Notes: a model not told the origin generated them from the letters alone. Shown: positions 31,105 through 44,894, counted from the first letter of the stretch. The stretch: DNA of 64,000 bases from Closterium sp. NIES-65 (GCA_948144175.1 CANXME010001453.1:806001-870000); one strand, 5' to 3'. Numbers and translations: made by a program.

Positions 31105-34100
31105 ATGGCGTCTCGCCGCGAGGACGACGACGACACGTCGCCGTCGAGCTCGCTGTTGTCTCCTCCGTTACATGGCGAGGTCAACGGATTCAACGCGCCC
31201 AGCGATCCCGGCGACTTCTTCGAGGAGCTCGAGCGCGATCTCGATTTCACCGAACCTCCGCCGTCTGCTCGCGCGGGTGCAGCCTCAGGTGCAGATTCGG
31301 CATCCGGTTTGGGAGGCTTCGCAGAGTATTTGGACGACAAGGAAGGCGACGATTTCTGGAGCTCCTTGAGCGACGGCTCGCCACGTGGGCGACACGCGAC
31401 GGACAGGGATGACCCGGGAACGGTTCACGCTGGTCCTGCAGTGCAAGACATGACATCGGGTTACCAGCAACGTGACGAAATGGAAGCGAAACTGGGGCGG
31501 TTGCTGCAAATGGATCAGGGCCAGGAGCTCCCGCCCGGAGCCAGCATTCGCGACATCGGGAGTCTCGGCAGCCGCCCTGTCACTTCGAAGCACTCGCACG
31601 TTCTTGACGCGGCGTCGCACCAGCCAGCCTCCAAGCACTCCCAGGCCCGCACCGCGGAAGACCCCGGCGGTCTTGCGAGCGGCGCCAGCAATAGCGTGCG
31701 AGGCCCGTTCGTGAACGGCCATCGCCATGGCGATGACGATGGCGAGCGACAAAGTAACATGGGTTTCGCGATCGATGGCGAAGTGAGCAGCCCGTGGCTG
31801 CAGGGGTCCGGCGAAGGGCGGGAGGGGTGGGCTGGCTTGGAGACGAGCCGGTTGCGCGCGGAGCTGGACGCGGTGGACGCGGAGAGGCGGAGGCTGGCGG
31901 GCGAGCGGGACGAGGCGGTGGCTGGGCTGGCGGAGGAGCGGCGGCGGAGCGAGGCGTGGATGGGCAGGGCGCGGGACGCGGAGGCGGAGCGAGCCGCCGC
32001 CGACGCGAAGCTGGACGAGTGGACCCGTGCTCTGCAGCGGTCGAGTGCAGTGCAGAGCGGTGACGAACCTGAGAGTGGCTCAAACGAGGCGTCGACAGCA
32101 GCAGGGGGGAAGCGAGCGGAGGGTGGGGAGGACATGGTGAGGGTTCTGGAGGACGTGGTGGCGCACAAGACGCGCATGGTCGCCCGCGAGCGCGGCAAGC
32201 GCGAGGAGGCGGTGAGCCGGCGGGAGGAGGCGGAAGGCAAGCTCGCCGAGGCGGACAAGGAGCTCAGGGCGCTGCGGCGACAGATGGACTCCCTGCGATC
32301 TGGTTACCAGCAGGTGGCGAAACGGAAGGAGGAGCTGGAGGCGCGAGTGGGCAGCCTGGAGGAGGAGGTGGAGCGGGTGAGCGCGGAGGAGCGGGAGGCG
32401 AAGGAGGTGGTGGAGGGCGCCATGCAGATGTGGCGCGACGCCAGTGATGGCAAGCAGCTGGCGCAGGTGCAGGCGGCGGAGCTGCAGGAGCAGGTGGAGC
32501 GGCTGCGCGGCGCGCTGGCTGTGGAGGCGGAGAAGGTGAGGCAGGCGCGGCAGGAGGCAGTCATGCAGGCGGAGGCGAGCAAGCAGGCACTGGCGCGCGT
32601 GAGGGAGGTGCATTCGGGGGAGGGCGTACCTGAGGCGAAGTGGCTGGTGGAGCTGAAGGTGGAGGTGGAGCAGCGGCGCGTGGAGGTGCAGCAGGCGCAG
32701 CAGCAGGCGGCGTGGGAGCGCGAGAGGGCGGACGCGGCGGAGAGGGCGAGGGAGGAGGAGCGGCAGCAGTGGGCGCGGCGGGAGAGGCGGCTGGAGGAGG
32801 ACCTCGTGAACCAGCAGCTGCAGCTCGAGTTCCTCGAGGGGCTGCAGGCAGGCGCGGGGGCAGGCAGCAGCATGGTGGATGGGTCTGGTGGCGGGGCGAG
32901 CCTGGAGAAGCGCGTGTGGGAGCTGGAGGCGGAGGTGAGGGAGCGCAGCAAGGAGGTGACGTCACTGCAGGAGTCGCTGGTGGAGGTGGAGCGGGAGAAG
33001 GCGCACGTGGTGGAGCGCCAGCACTCGCTGCTGGCCGCGCTGGCTGGTGGGGACAGCGGCGCCGTGCTGACTCAGTTGCACACGGATGCCATGCAGCTGT
33101 CTGCGCGCGTGAAGGAGGCGCAGGGCGAGCTGGCGCAGAGGGCGGAGGACTGGCGCGCGCTGGAGGGGGAGCTGCGGGGCAGGCTGGCGGACAAGGAGAG
33201 AGAGCTGCGGTTCCGCCTGACCCAGCTGCGCGAGGGGGAGGAGGCGCAGAGGCGCGCGGAGGCGCAGGTGGAGGCGGAGAGGGCGGAGAAGGAGGCGCTG
33301 AGGCGGGAGGTGAGCCGCCTGGTGCTGCTGGGCAGTGATGCTGGCAGTGCTGTGGGCGCGGACGGCCATGCGGGGCGAGTGGGAGGAGAGAACGGGGGGG
33401 CAAGCGGGGCGAAGGAAGGTGGGGATGAGGGGAGTGAGGAGCGGGTGAGGCAGGCGAGGGAGGAGGCGGGCATGTGGCGCAGCAAGGTTGCGGAGCTGGA
33501 GGGCGAGATAGAGCAGCGCGACGCTGAAATCAGTGCGCTGAGGGGCGCCCTGGATGACAGCAGCAAGGCCGTGGCCGTGGCGGAGAGGGCAGCCGCGGCC
33601 AAGGAGAGAGAGGTGCAGCGGCTGACAGCCGAGGTGCGGGAGAAGGGGCGCGAGGTGTGGGACCTGATCCACGAGTCGGAGCTGAAGGCGAGGCAGATGG
33701 ATGCCATGGAGCGGGAGGCGAGCCGGCGCGCGGGCGAGCTGGAGGACGCTCAGGGCGACCTGGCGATGCTGGAGAGGGAGGCGGAGCTGCTGCGGGGGCT
33801 GCTGAAGGAGAGGGAGGACGTGATCGACGCCGTGAAGGCGCAGCTGGCGGAGCGGGACGGCGAGCTGGCGCGGCTGGGCGCGGAGGCGCAGGCGATGCGG
33901 GAGGACGCGGAGGAGACGGTGCGGCGGCTGAAGGAGGAGGTGGAGGAAGCGCGAGAGCAGGTGGGGCGGGGCGAGGTGCAGCTGCTGGAGGAGGAGGGGC
34001 AGCGCATCCTGGAGTTCGAGGAGCTGCAGGTGGAGCACACCATGGTGGTGCGGCAGCTGAGGGAGGTGCAGCGCGAGGTGGAGGAGAAAGAGGCGCTGCT

Positions 34101-37100
34101 ACGAGGCAAGGAGGAGGAGGTGCGGGTGAGGGAGCGGGCGGAGCAGCAGAAGGAGCAGGAGCTGCTGGAAGCGCTGGTGGAGGCGGAGGAGCTCAAGAAA
34201 CGCGTGGCTGAGGAGGTGGGGGGGGCTGTGCAGGCAAGGGAGAGGGCGGAGGCGGAGGCTGCGAGGGCGCAGGGCGAGATTGGGGTGATTCGGGAGGAGC
34301 TGGCGAGCACGAGGGAGGCTCTGAGGTGCCGGGAGGGAGAGATGGAGGAGAGGGAGAGGGAGGTGGAGGAGGAGAGGCGAGTGAGGGAGGCGGTGGAGAT
34401 GGAGAGGGTGGCGCTAGAGCAGGAGGTGCGGGTGGTGAGGGCGCGGGCGGAGGAGGTGGAGGAGGCGCTGAGACGAGTGAGTGAGGAGAAGGGGAGGGTG
34501 GAGCATGCGAGGGAGGTGGCTGAGAGGGAGAGGAGGAGAGTGGAGGAGGAGAGGGATGCTGTGGAGCGGGCGAGAGGTGAGGAGGAGGAGGGCAAGAGGA
34601 GGGCTGAGGGTGCAGTGCGGGAGCTGCAGGAGGCGAAGGAGAAGGTGGAAGAGGAAAGAAGGCGGGTGGATGAAGAGAGAGCAGCGCTGGAGGTGCGGCT
34701 GCAGGGGCTTCAAGGGCAGGTGGAGCAGCTGAGCGGGCAGGTGGAAGAACTGTCCGGGCAGGTGAAGGAGCGAGAGGCGGAGGTGGCAGAGAAGGTGAGG
34801 ATGGTTGAGGAGGAAGAGGCGAGGAGAGGTGAGGTGGAGCAACGCGTGGGTGAATTGAAGGCTGAGCTGGCTGCACTGGGAGGGACGCTCAAGGAGAGAG
34901 AGGCGGCGCTGGAGGCGACAGAGAGAGTGCTGGCGGCAGCAGAGGAAGAGAAGAGCAGAGCGCAACAGCAGGTGCAGGAGCAGCAGGAGCAGCGGGAGGC
35001 GGTGGAGAAGCAGCAAGCGCAGCTGGAGGGGCTGCTGGCGGGTCTGAGGGCGAGCTGCAGGGCGCTGGAGGAGGGAGGCGCGATGGAGAAGGAGAGGCGC
35101 GAGCAGGCGGAGGAGGGGCTTGAGGCGGAGAGGCAGGCGCGGCAGAGGGAGAAGGAGGGGCTTGAGGAGAGAATTGGCGAGCTGGCGAAGCGGGTGGAGG
35201 GAGAGGAGGCGCAGGTGAGGGAGGTGAAGGGCAGGCTGGCGGAGGTGATTGGGGCGAAGGAGGGACTGGCGAGGGACGTGGAGGCGGGGAGGGCACGAGA
35301 AGAGAAGCTGAAGAAGGAGGTTGGGGAGGAGGAGCAGAGGAGGAAGAAGGCGGAGGCGGTGGTTGCTCAGCTGCAAGAGCAGGTGGCGGCTGTGACGTGC
35401 GAACTTGAGAGGCTGCAGGCTGGGCTGGAAGAGACTGAGAGACGGGTGGAGGAAGCAAATGCGGCGAGGAAGAGGGAGGGTGAGGAGAGGGCGAGACTTG
35501 AGGCTGAGTTGGAAACAGAGAGGGAGAGGTTGGAGGCAGCACGGAGTGAACTGGCTGCAGAGAGGAGTGCGCTGCAGCTTGTGAGGGAGGAGGTGGCAGA
35601 GGAGCAGCGGAGGAGGGAGGAGGCGGAGCAGCAGAGCGGCATGTTGGGCGAGCAGGTGCAGCGGCTGCAGCAGCAGGTGGTGGTGGCGGGCCGGCATCGC
35701 AAGGAGCAGGAGGAGGAAATGGCTGTGAGGGACACTCTGGTGCAGAGCCTCCGAGAGGAGCTGGAGGGCGAGCGGGCGAGAGTGAGGGAGGGCGAGGCAA
35801 GGTCGAAGGAGCTGGAGGAGAAAGTGAAGGGGCTGAGAGAAGAGCTGGAGGGGGAGGTGGGCAGGCGGAGGGAGGCGGAAGAGAGCGTGGAGAGGGAGAG
35901 AGGTGCTGTGAGTGAACTGAAGGGGCGGGTGGGTGAGCTGGAGGCAGAGAGGAGAGAGGTGGAGGCGGGGTTGGAAGGGGAGAGGCAGGCGAGGGAGGAG
36001 GAGGAAGCGAGGGTGAAGGAGGTGAGGGGGCAGAGGGACGAGGTGGAAAGGGAGTTGAAGAGGGTGAGGGAGGAGCTAAGGGGGGTGGAGGAGGAGAAGG
36101 CAGAAGTGAGTGGTGAGTGCGAGAAGATACAGGAGGAGCTTGAATGTGCCCAGAATGAGCTCGGGTGTGCACAGAAGAGGGTGGAAGCGGCAGAGAGGGC
36201 AGCGGAGAGAGCAACAGAGGCACTCAGCAAGGCCAAGTCTTCTGCAGAAGCTGCCAGGAAGGCTGCAGAGGAGAGAGTGGCCATGTTGGAAGCAGAGATA
36301 GAGGCCATGCGAGGTACGGCTGAGGAGAAGGAGAAAGAGATTGCTGCTCTCAGTGCAGCGAGTGCTGGCACCACGCGGCTGCTGGACGCCTTCAAGCGCA
36401 AGGTGCAGGCACTGGAGGGCGACGTGGCTGTCAAGGCGGGCGAGGCTGAGGCGGCCAGGGCGGACGCGGAGCAGCAGAGGGAGGCGGGCGCTGGGCTGGC
36501 AAGGCAGCTGGCGGAGGTGCGGGCAGTGCGTGTGAAGCTGGAGGAGCGGGTTGGCGCCCAGGAGCGCGCGCTGGAGGGGAGGGCGGCGGAGGTGGAGGGG
36601 CTGAAGCGGGAGAAGCAGCGCGTGGGGGAGCACCTGGTGCAGGCGCATGAGGAGAAGGAGCGCGCGTTGAGTGAGGCTGCGGCGTTTAGGCGGGAAGGGG
36701 AGGAGCTGAGGGAGCAGGTGGGCGTGTGGAAGGAGAGGGAGAGGGTGGCCGTGGTGCAGTTGAAGGAGGAGCGGGAGGCGAGGAGGGAGGTGGAAAAGGA
36801 GAGGGAGAGGCTGCGGGTTGAGGCGGAGGATGGGTCGGAGATGGCTGTGGGGCTCAAGCTACGGGTGGGTGAGCTGGAGGATGCTGCTGGGAAGCTGCGG
36901 GAGAAGGTGGAGGAGAGGGAGAGGCAGGCGCGGGAGGTGCAGGAGCAGCTGCGAGGGGCGGTGCAGGAGATAGAGAATCTGCAGGAGAGCATTGGGCGGC
37001 GGGAGGAGGAGGTGGAGGAGGAGAGGAAGGCGAGGCGGCGCGTGGAGGGAGAGGCGGACGCGATGAGGCAGCAGGTGAGGGGTCTGGCGGCGGAGGTGGA

Positions 37101-40100
37101 GCAGAGGGAGCAGCAGGTAGAGATGCTGAGAGGTGAGGTGGCAGCATTGGAAGAGAGGCTTGCAGGCAAGGAGAGAGAGGCTGGTGAACTGGTGGACGCA
37201 GTAAAGCGAGCGAGGCAGCAGGTGGAAGAAGAGAGGGAGGAGAGCAAAAGAGTGTTGCAGGAGACGAGGGGGGAGGTGGAGAGGAAGGTTGAGGAAGTGA
37301 GGCGAGAGAAGGAGGAGGCGGTGGCACGGATGGTGGCTGATGTGGAGCGACTGTCTGGTGAGCTGGCGACGCAGAGAGGGGAGGTCACGAGGCTGGAGAA
37401 GAGTGGGAAGGCAGCGGAGGAAAGGCTCAAGCAGGCGGAGGGCAGAGTGAGGCAGGTGGAGGGCGAGGTGCAGCACGCTGTGGAGGGGCGGGCAGCAGCA
37501 GTGGCTGAGAGAGACGCGCTGCAGGTGGCGCTAGGGGAGGCGGAGGAGGCTGGCGCGCGGCTGAGGAGCGAGGTGGAGGCGAGCCAGACGCAGCAGGAGA
37601 AATTGCAGCAGAAGCTGGACGAAGAGAGGGCGCAGGTGGAAAAGGTACAGCAGGAGAGGGCGCAGGTGGTGGCACGAGTGGCGGAGCTGGAGAAGCAGCT
37701 GACAGCAGAAGGCGAGGCGAGTGGAGCACTGCAGGAGGAGGTGCGGCGGCTGCTGGGGCTGTATGAGGAGGCGAGCGCTGAGGCTGCGAGCGAGCGCGCT
37801 CAGAGGGAAGAGGCAGCGCTGATGCTGGAGGGCGAGCGGGCAGCAGCGGAGCAGGAGAGGGCGCGGCTGCAGGGCGAGGTGGATGCGATGGGGGTTGAGG
37901 TGGAGGAGGTGCGGCGGCGGTTCGAGGAGGCGCGAGACGAGGCGGAGGAGGAGCGGGCTAAGGGCGCGAGCATGGAGGAGGAGGTGCGGCAGGCCGTGGG
38001 GGAGAGCAGACGGATGGCGGAGGAGGTGCGGCGCGCGGAGGAGGAACGGGCGGAGCTGGTGGGGGAGGTGGAGGCGATGAGGGCGACGATAGAGGAGCTG
38101 CAGCAGGGCGTGGAGGCGGCTGTTGAGGCTGTCATGCTGCAGCGCGCCCAGGGGGCGACCGCCGAGGAGGAGGTGCAGCGGGAGCGGGCGGGGAAGGAGG
38201 AGGCGGAGCGGGGGAGAGAGGAGGCAGAGAAGCGTGTGGAGGAGTTGGAGAGGGCGGTGGGGGATCTGGTGGCGCAGGTAGAGGCGAGCGTGTGGGCAGT
38301 GGGGGCGGCAGAGGAGGAGAGGCGAGCGAAGGAGAGGGAGTGGGCGGAGGAGGTGAGGAGAGCAGAGCAGGGCCGGGCGGAGGCAGAGGCGGAGGCGGAG
38401 GCGTTGAGGGGGAGGGTGAGGAAGGAGGAGGAGGAGGTGGTGGCGTTGCGACGGGAGCGAGAGGCCATGGTGGAGGGGCGCGATGGGGAGGTGCGCGCGC
38501 TGCGAGAGAGGAGCAGGCGGCAGGAGGAGGAGGTGGCGCGAGTGCGGGGGGAGTTGGAGGAGGCGGAGAGGAGAGTGCGGGAGGAGGGGGAGAGGGTGGA
38601 GAGGGCGCAGGCAGAAGCGGGGGAAGTGCAGGGGATGGTGGCGGAGATGCAGAGAGGGCTGTCTGAGCTGGCGGGGCAGCTGGGGGAGATGACCCTCGAG
38701 GTGGAGCGGCAGCGGGCCGCCAAGGAGGAGGCTGTGAGGGAGGCGGAGAGGCTGCAGGCAGAGCATGAGAGGCAAGTGGAGGAGCTGAGTGCTGTTGTGA
38801 GGGATGCAGAGGGGCGAGTGGAGCAGGTGAGGAGGGAGAAGGAGGAGGGCGATGCTGTGTGGAGCAGCAAGGTTGCGGCGTTGAGAGAAAGGATGGAAGC
38901 AGCGGTGGGTGGGAAGGTACAGGCGGAGAAGGAGGTGAGGGAGGCGAGGGACGTGGTGATGCGGGAGAGGGCGAGGGCGGAGGAGGCAGAGGCGGAGGCG
39001 GAGAGGCTGGAGGACGTGCTGAGTAAGATGGAGGAGGAGCGCGTGGTGGCAAGGAAAGACAGGGCTAACGTTGCCAGGCTGGCAGAGCAGGTGCAGGCGC
39101 GCGTTGCTGAGCTGGAAGCTGAGCTGGAGGAGTCCCAAGCTGAGCTGGAACAAGCCCATGCTGAGCTGGAGCAGAAACGTGCTGACCTGGAGGAGAGTGC
39201 TGCCACGCTGAAGGTGGTGATGGGCGATGCAGAGCGGTTGAAAGAGGTGGTGAGGGTGCAGGAAGAAGCAGCAGCAAGGGAGGTGGCGGGGGCGAAGGGA
39301 GACGCGGCCAAGACAGCAGCAAGTGTGCGGCAGCTGCAGGGCGAGGTGGCTCAGCTGCAGGCGTCCGTGCAGGAGAAAGACGAATCCGTGGAGATGCTTA
39401 TAAAGGAGACGGCACAGCTGAGGCGAGCGGTGAGGCAGAAGGAGGCGGAGTGCCGACAGACAGCAGAGGCAGCAGCGGCTGAGCTGCAGCAGATGGCCGC
39501 CCAGGCAGAGGCGCTGCAGGGGCGCGTGCAGGCGAGTGGGGAGGAGGCGAGGGCGGAGAGGGAGGAGAGAGAGCGAGCGGTGAAGCGGCTTGGGGAGGAG
39601 ATTGAGGCGCTGAGGGAGGCGGTGAGGGAGCGGGAGGGCGAGGAGAAGCGCGCCAAGGCGGCTCTGCAGGCGGCTCTGGAGGGGATGAGCCGGGAGAACG
39701 CGGTGGAAAGGGAGGAGGCCCAGCGACGCATGGAGGTGGAAGTGCGGCTGGCAGAGGCCCAGGCGGATTTGAGCGAGGCACGGCGGCGCGTGGTGGAGTA
39801 TGAAACGGCACTGGCTCTGGCAGCAGCTGAGGTGGAGGAGGAGAGGAGGCGGCGAGAGAGGGAGGTGAGGGAGGTGAGGGAGGAGGTTGAGGGGTTGAGG
39901 GAGGCTGTGAGAGGAAAGGAGGGTGAGGTGAGGGCGGAGAGGGAGGCGCGGGAGAGGGAGAGGCGGGAGACGGAGGAGGAGAGGCAGGTGTGGGAGCGGG
40001 AGAGGGAGCGGGTGGGGGAGAGCGGGGAGAAGGAGAGGGAGGCTCGGGGGAGGAGGGAGAGGGAGCTTCGGGCGGAGATGGCGCAGAGGGAGATTGCACT

Positions 40101-41759
40101 GTTAGAGCAGATGGAGGAGGTGCAGCAGACGTGGCGACGCAAGATGGAGCTGCAGAGCAAGGAGTGGCTCGCGGAGAAGGCTGCTCTGGACCAGCTCATG
40201 GTGGCTGAGATGGCCGCCATGCGGAAGGAGAGAGCGCGCATGGAGGAGCGCGAGAAGGTGTGGCGCGGCGAGGAGGCTGCTTGGCGGGCGAATGAGGAGG
40301 CGTGGAGGCGGAAGGAGGAGCAGTGGGCGGAGAGGGAGAGGGAGATGGAGGAGGAGAGGGAGGAGATGGCAGGGAGGGAGGAGCGGGCAAGGGAGGAGCA
40401 GGAGGAGGAGTGGCGGAGGAAGGAGAAGGAGTGGGTGAGGAGGGAAGTTAAGATGGAGGCGGCATGGGAGGTGGAGAAGGAGGGGTGGGCAAGCGAGAGG
40501 AGGGCGTGGGAGGAGGGGAAGGCAGAGTGGGAGGAGAAGGAAAAGAGGCTGCGAGAGTTGGAGGAGGAGGCGGGGGAGCTGAGGAGGAAGGTGGAGGCTG
40601 CCACTGCTGTTGCAGAGGCGGCAGCGGCTCAGGTGGTTGAAGCAAAAGCTGCTGCTGCTGCCGCCACAGAAGATGCGGCTAAAGCTGCCGCTGAGGCTGC
40701 TGCTGCTCATGCTGCTGCTGCAAACAGAGCAGGGGCATCGGCTGCAGGGACAAGCGGCACAGATGGGGCTGAAGGAGAGGATGGAGGAAGAGGGGCGGAG
40801 GAGGGGGCAGGCAGGCAGGAGGAGGGGCAGAAGAAGAAGAAAAAGAAGAAGGCAGCAGGTGCAGGTGGGGCAGGAGGCGGCGTGTCGGACGGTGCTGGTG
40901 GTGGCAGCAGCAGCAGCGGCGGTGGGCGGAAGAAGGTGGTGCTGGGCGCGGAGGAGCTGAGGAAGCTGGAGGAATACATTGGCGAGATGGAGGGCAAGTG
41001 CGCTCGCATGCAGGTGAGGGCAAGGCAAGGGCCGCTGAGGTGGGTGGGGGCATGCAGGTGAGGGCGCTTGCACGTCTGTACACCCTCTTCCCTCACTCCC
41101 TTTTCCTCCCCCACTCTCCTCACTTGCTCCCCCTCCCTGCTGCCGCCTCACTCACGTCCTCTCCCTGCTCCCACACCAGCCGGGGCTGGCAGGCAAGGTA
41201 TCAGAGGCGAGGCAAGGTATCAGAGGCGAGGCTCGGAGGGCGGAGGTGGAGGGGGTGGTGAGAAGTCTCGCTCCCTCAGGCAGGCCCCATTCTCGTCTCT
41301 TCCCCCCTCCATCCCTCACTCCCTGCCTCGCTTGCTCTCCGTGACCCTCCCTTGTCTCTTCCCCTCTTCTCCCCCCCCCTCCTCCCTCCCCACCAGGCGG
41401 GGCTGGCAGCAAAAGCGGCGGAGGCGGAGGGGTTGAGGGCGGAGGTGGAGGGGGTGGTGAGGCGCATGGACGAGGAGAGGGCGGCCAGGGACGCTGCTCT
41501 CGCCACGCTAATGGCTGGCGCAGACGGGTGAGAGCAGATGAGCGTGCGTGGAGTGGGGTTGTACGTGAGTTGGACAAGGGTGGGGTTGGGTGGGTGCGTA
41601 TGGCATGAGTGCATGGGTGGGATGGGAGCGTGGGTGGCGGCTCACACCCAGCAAAAGTCCTCCCATCTGTGAGTGGCCCTCCCACTCCCTCTTCTCGTTT
41701 CCCTCCCTCTCACCCCACACCCAGCAAAAGCCCTCCCATCTGTCCACCTCGTCTTTCAC

Positions 41760-41793
<34 letters not shown>

Positions 41794-44572
41794 CGCCGCG
41801 ACTGTGTCCCTGGCAGGGCGCGCTGCTGAGAGCCATGCTCACTGCGTGTGCTGCTGATAGCTATGCTCACTGCGTGTGCTGCAGACAGCTATGCTCACTG
41901 CGTGTGCTGCTGTATGTCTCCATGGTCCACCCCCCCGCCCCGTCCCCTCACTCCTCAGCTCCTCGCAAGGCACAACAGCAGCAGCACAGGCCTTCTCCCA
42001 TCACCGCGGGGAGATGGCAGTGCTGACAGCCATTCTCATTGCTTCCCTTCGTATGTGTGCCTGTGGCCCATCCCCGCCCCGTCCCCTCACCCCTCAGCTC
42101 CTCGCAAGACACAGCAGCGGCGGCACGGGTGTTTTCCCAGCACAGTGGGGAGATGGCAGCGATGGCACATACAGGGGGCTGGGGAGGCACGAGTGCAGGC
42201 ACGCAGTAGGGCCTGTTGCTGACAGCCATTCTCATTGCTTCCGTTCGTATGTGTGCCGCTGCCTCCTCCCCTCCCTTCCCCGTTCCAATGACCCCCTCAG
42301 CTCGTCGCAAGACACAGCAGCGGCGGCACGCGCGTTCTCCCAGCACAGCGGGGAGATGGCAGCACTGGCACAGCGGGCCCGAGAGGCAGGCGCGCAGGCA
42401 GCTGTGCTGGCAGGCCAGGGTGGGGAGGGCGCGGGCAAGAGCGCTGCAGGGGGCGCGGGGGCAGCGGGGACGCTGGCGATTGTGGCTGCTCCTGGTGCCG
42501 GGAGCGCTCTGATGAGCGCTGAAGGCGACAGGTGAGGGGCGAAGGGGGAACACAAGGGGGAGGTGAGGGGAGGTTGAAAGGGAGAGGGATGGTAAAGGAT
42601 GGAGCGAAGGGTAAAGGCGAGAAGAGACAGTAGAGGGGAGAGAGGAGTGTGAAAAGGAAAGGGAGGGTATAGTGGAGAGGGAAAGGTAAAAGGATAATCT
42701 AGTCGATGGGGGAGGGAGGAGCGGGGAGAAGGGAGGGTTGATACCGTAGTTGCCTTCCTTGTATCGTGCCTACCACTCTTCAGAGTCATCTCACTCCATC
42801 GCTTCCCCTACTCCCCCTGGTCCCCCCACTCGCTCTCTTCCCATGCCTCCATGCCTCCATGAGCTTCCACAAAGGCCCCTTTGCAGTCGACGCATAGGTC
42901 ACCTTCTTCCCCCTCCCCTCAGTCCCTCGCTCTCAGCGGCTTCCGCGGAGAGCCAAGTCACTTATGATCTCGCTCTCTTCCTTGGGATCCTACTGGGCCG
43001 CCTTTCCAGTCACTTATGACTCACCTTCCTTCCCCACCCCCTTCTCTCCCCTACTCCCACCCCCCCCTTTCCCTCGACTCCCCCAGTCGCTCTCTCTCCG
43101 CGGCCTCCATGGGCTCAATGGGCTCCTACTGGGGCGCCGCCCCTGCCGGCCCGCCGCAGCCCACACCGGTGGGAGGGGGCGGGTGGGGGGGGGTGCGGCG
43201 GCAGCAGAAGTGGATGGTGGACGGCTCGTGGGTGGAGAGCATGCGCCGGGTGAGTGGGGACCGGTGGAGTGGGGTGGGGTGGGATGGCGTGTGGGGTGGT
43301 ATGTGGTGTTATGGGGTGTAGGGTGGGCTGGGTTGAGGGGTGAGATGGGGGTGTGGGGTGGGATGGGGGGGTGGGATGGGGTTGTGGGGTGGGATGGGGT
43401 TGTGGGGTGGGATGGGGGTGTGGGGTGTTACTGAATGAGATGGCAATGCATGGCATGTTAGTGGATGGGAAGATGCATTAAATTAAACAGGCATATCATG
43501 CTTCTTGTCATGCCATTTTGCTCTTTTTGTGCATTCACCATGCAACATTAACACTACCATCCATCATTGCATTAACTGCCATGCTTTCCCATGTGACACC
43601 ATCGCCATCATACCATCACGGCACCACGCCATGGCACCATCAGGAGCATGCGGAGATGCGGAAGAAGCTGGAGGAGGAGAGGCAGCGGTCGGCAGCACTG
43701 GAGCAGGTGAGGGCCGTGCTGCAAACAGCCTTGCCCGCATGTAATGCAAGCATGCCAATACTGCTTACCTCCCGCGACTTCTCCCCCTGGCGTTGCAGTT
43801 TCCCTTCTCGTAACTCATCCTCACCCCTCACTCCATCCCCACCCCTCACTCCAACGCCAGCCATACACCAATTCATCCGTTCACATGCACACATCTCATC
43901 CCTCCCCGGCCTGCACATCTCATCTCTCCCCGGCCTGCACATCTCATCTCTCCCCGGCCCCTCACAACTCACCCCAGCCCCCACGTCTGAACCCACTCAC
44001 ATCTTACCACTCTCCTCGCATCTCCCCCTGCCATTGCCGCACCCGTGCCATTACGTTCCCCCACCCCTTATGTCTTATCTCTGTCCCGACCCCACACATC
44101 TTATCTCTCTCCCGACCCCACACATCTCAGCCTCACATCTCACCCCTGCCCGTGCCCCCCTGCCCGTACCCCCCTGCCACGGCCGCAGGTGCAAGCGGAG
44201 AAGGTGTGGATGGAGGCGGCGCTGGTGCAGCTGCTGGAGTCGCGCAAGCGCTATGAGGGGGAGATAGCGCACCTCATCGCCAAGGTGCGTTGGGTTTCAG
44301 GCTGAACAAAGCAAGCACCCTTGCCTGTTCACCCGACACAACCGTCGCTGCCACGTGAAGTGAAGTCAAGTCATGGCGTCCAAGTGGTGGGCCATCTCCC
44401 CTGGGTTCGCGGAAGCGTCACGAGGGGGAGATGGCACACCTCGTCACGAGGGGGAGATGGCACACCTCTTCACCAAGGTGGGCTGGAAGTCGGAACTGGA
44501 GAAAGCAGAAACCCTTTCCTGGTTACTAGGTGTAACGGGCACTTTCTCTTGCAGTCAACGGCACTCAAATGA
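31105..44572 (+). CDS. Giant coiled-coil protein, seven-exon model
   Basis: Exon 1 (31105-41013, 3303 codons) is unbroken, starting at ATG 31105. Proposed further exons: 41397-41527, 42301-42531, 43087-43249, 43644-43706, 44189-44284, 44555-44572 (TGA). All introns are GT-AG and the phases fit (0, 2, 2, 0, 0, 0), giving about 3536 residues. Residues 1-230 are acidic, Ser/Gly-rich and probably disordered. From about 240 to 3170 is almost continuous heptad-like Glu/Arg/Gln/Ala-rich coiled coil. Then come an Ala-rich stretch, a Lys-rich run that may be a nuclear signal, and a shorter C-terminal coil with a WMVDGSWVESMRR segment. I see no motor, kinase or membrane domain. A cytoskeletal, golgin-like or nuclear-lamina-like scaffold is plausible, but no family is recognised. 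Strong antisense open frames are composition artefacts. Confidence 0.82.
41180..44480 (+). repeat. Duplicated exon-like segments in the 3' introns of the giant gene
   Basis: Several exons have degenerate copies nearby: 41180-41262 resembles exon 41397-41527 (GLA..K..EA, EVEGVVR). Near 41959 and 42096 are two copies of the start of exon 42301. A segment near 42945-43000 resembles exon 43087. A segment near 44415-44480 repeats the end of exon 44189-44284 (cgaGGGGGAGATggcaCACCTC), itself doubled. My exon choice rests on phase and intact splice sites; alternative use of the copies cannot be excluded. Confidence 0.7.
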
Positions 44573-44894
44573 TGTTAAATCCCGAAGTTCGATAGTTCTT
44601 CACCGCATTACAAAGGTTCGTTGCTCTGCAGCTCGTGTGTTATGATTTGATTTTTGAGACCTGCATTTCCATAATTGCTCACCACGTTTGTCAAAGTAAC
44701 TTCTCTTCCTCCCTACCCTGACAGGAGTGGCGTGTCATGTCGCCCGCCCTCTGCTCTTACTCCTTGTCATCTTTGAGTTCTCCCTCCCATCACAAATGCA
44801 TCCTTCCCTGCCACGTGTCTCACTGCAATAGGTAGCTCATCTGGAGGCCAGTGCAGCGGCCAGCTGACACTCCCATTTCATGGCTCCACTAACA

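Noticed and set aside
32000..41000. Very long minus-strand and alternative plus-strand frames inside the giant gene
   Set aside because: They are the expected shadows of a GAG/GCG-rich coding exon: low-complexity Pro/Ser/Leu/Arg translations with no domains, whereas the plus frame from 31105 is coherent and continues through phase-matched exons.
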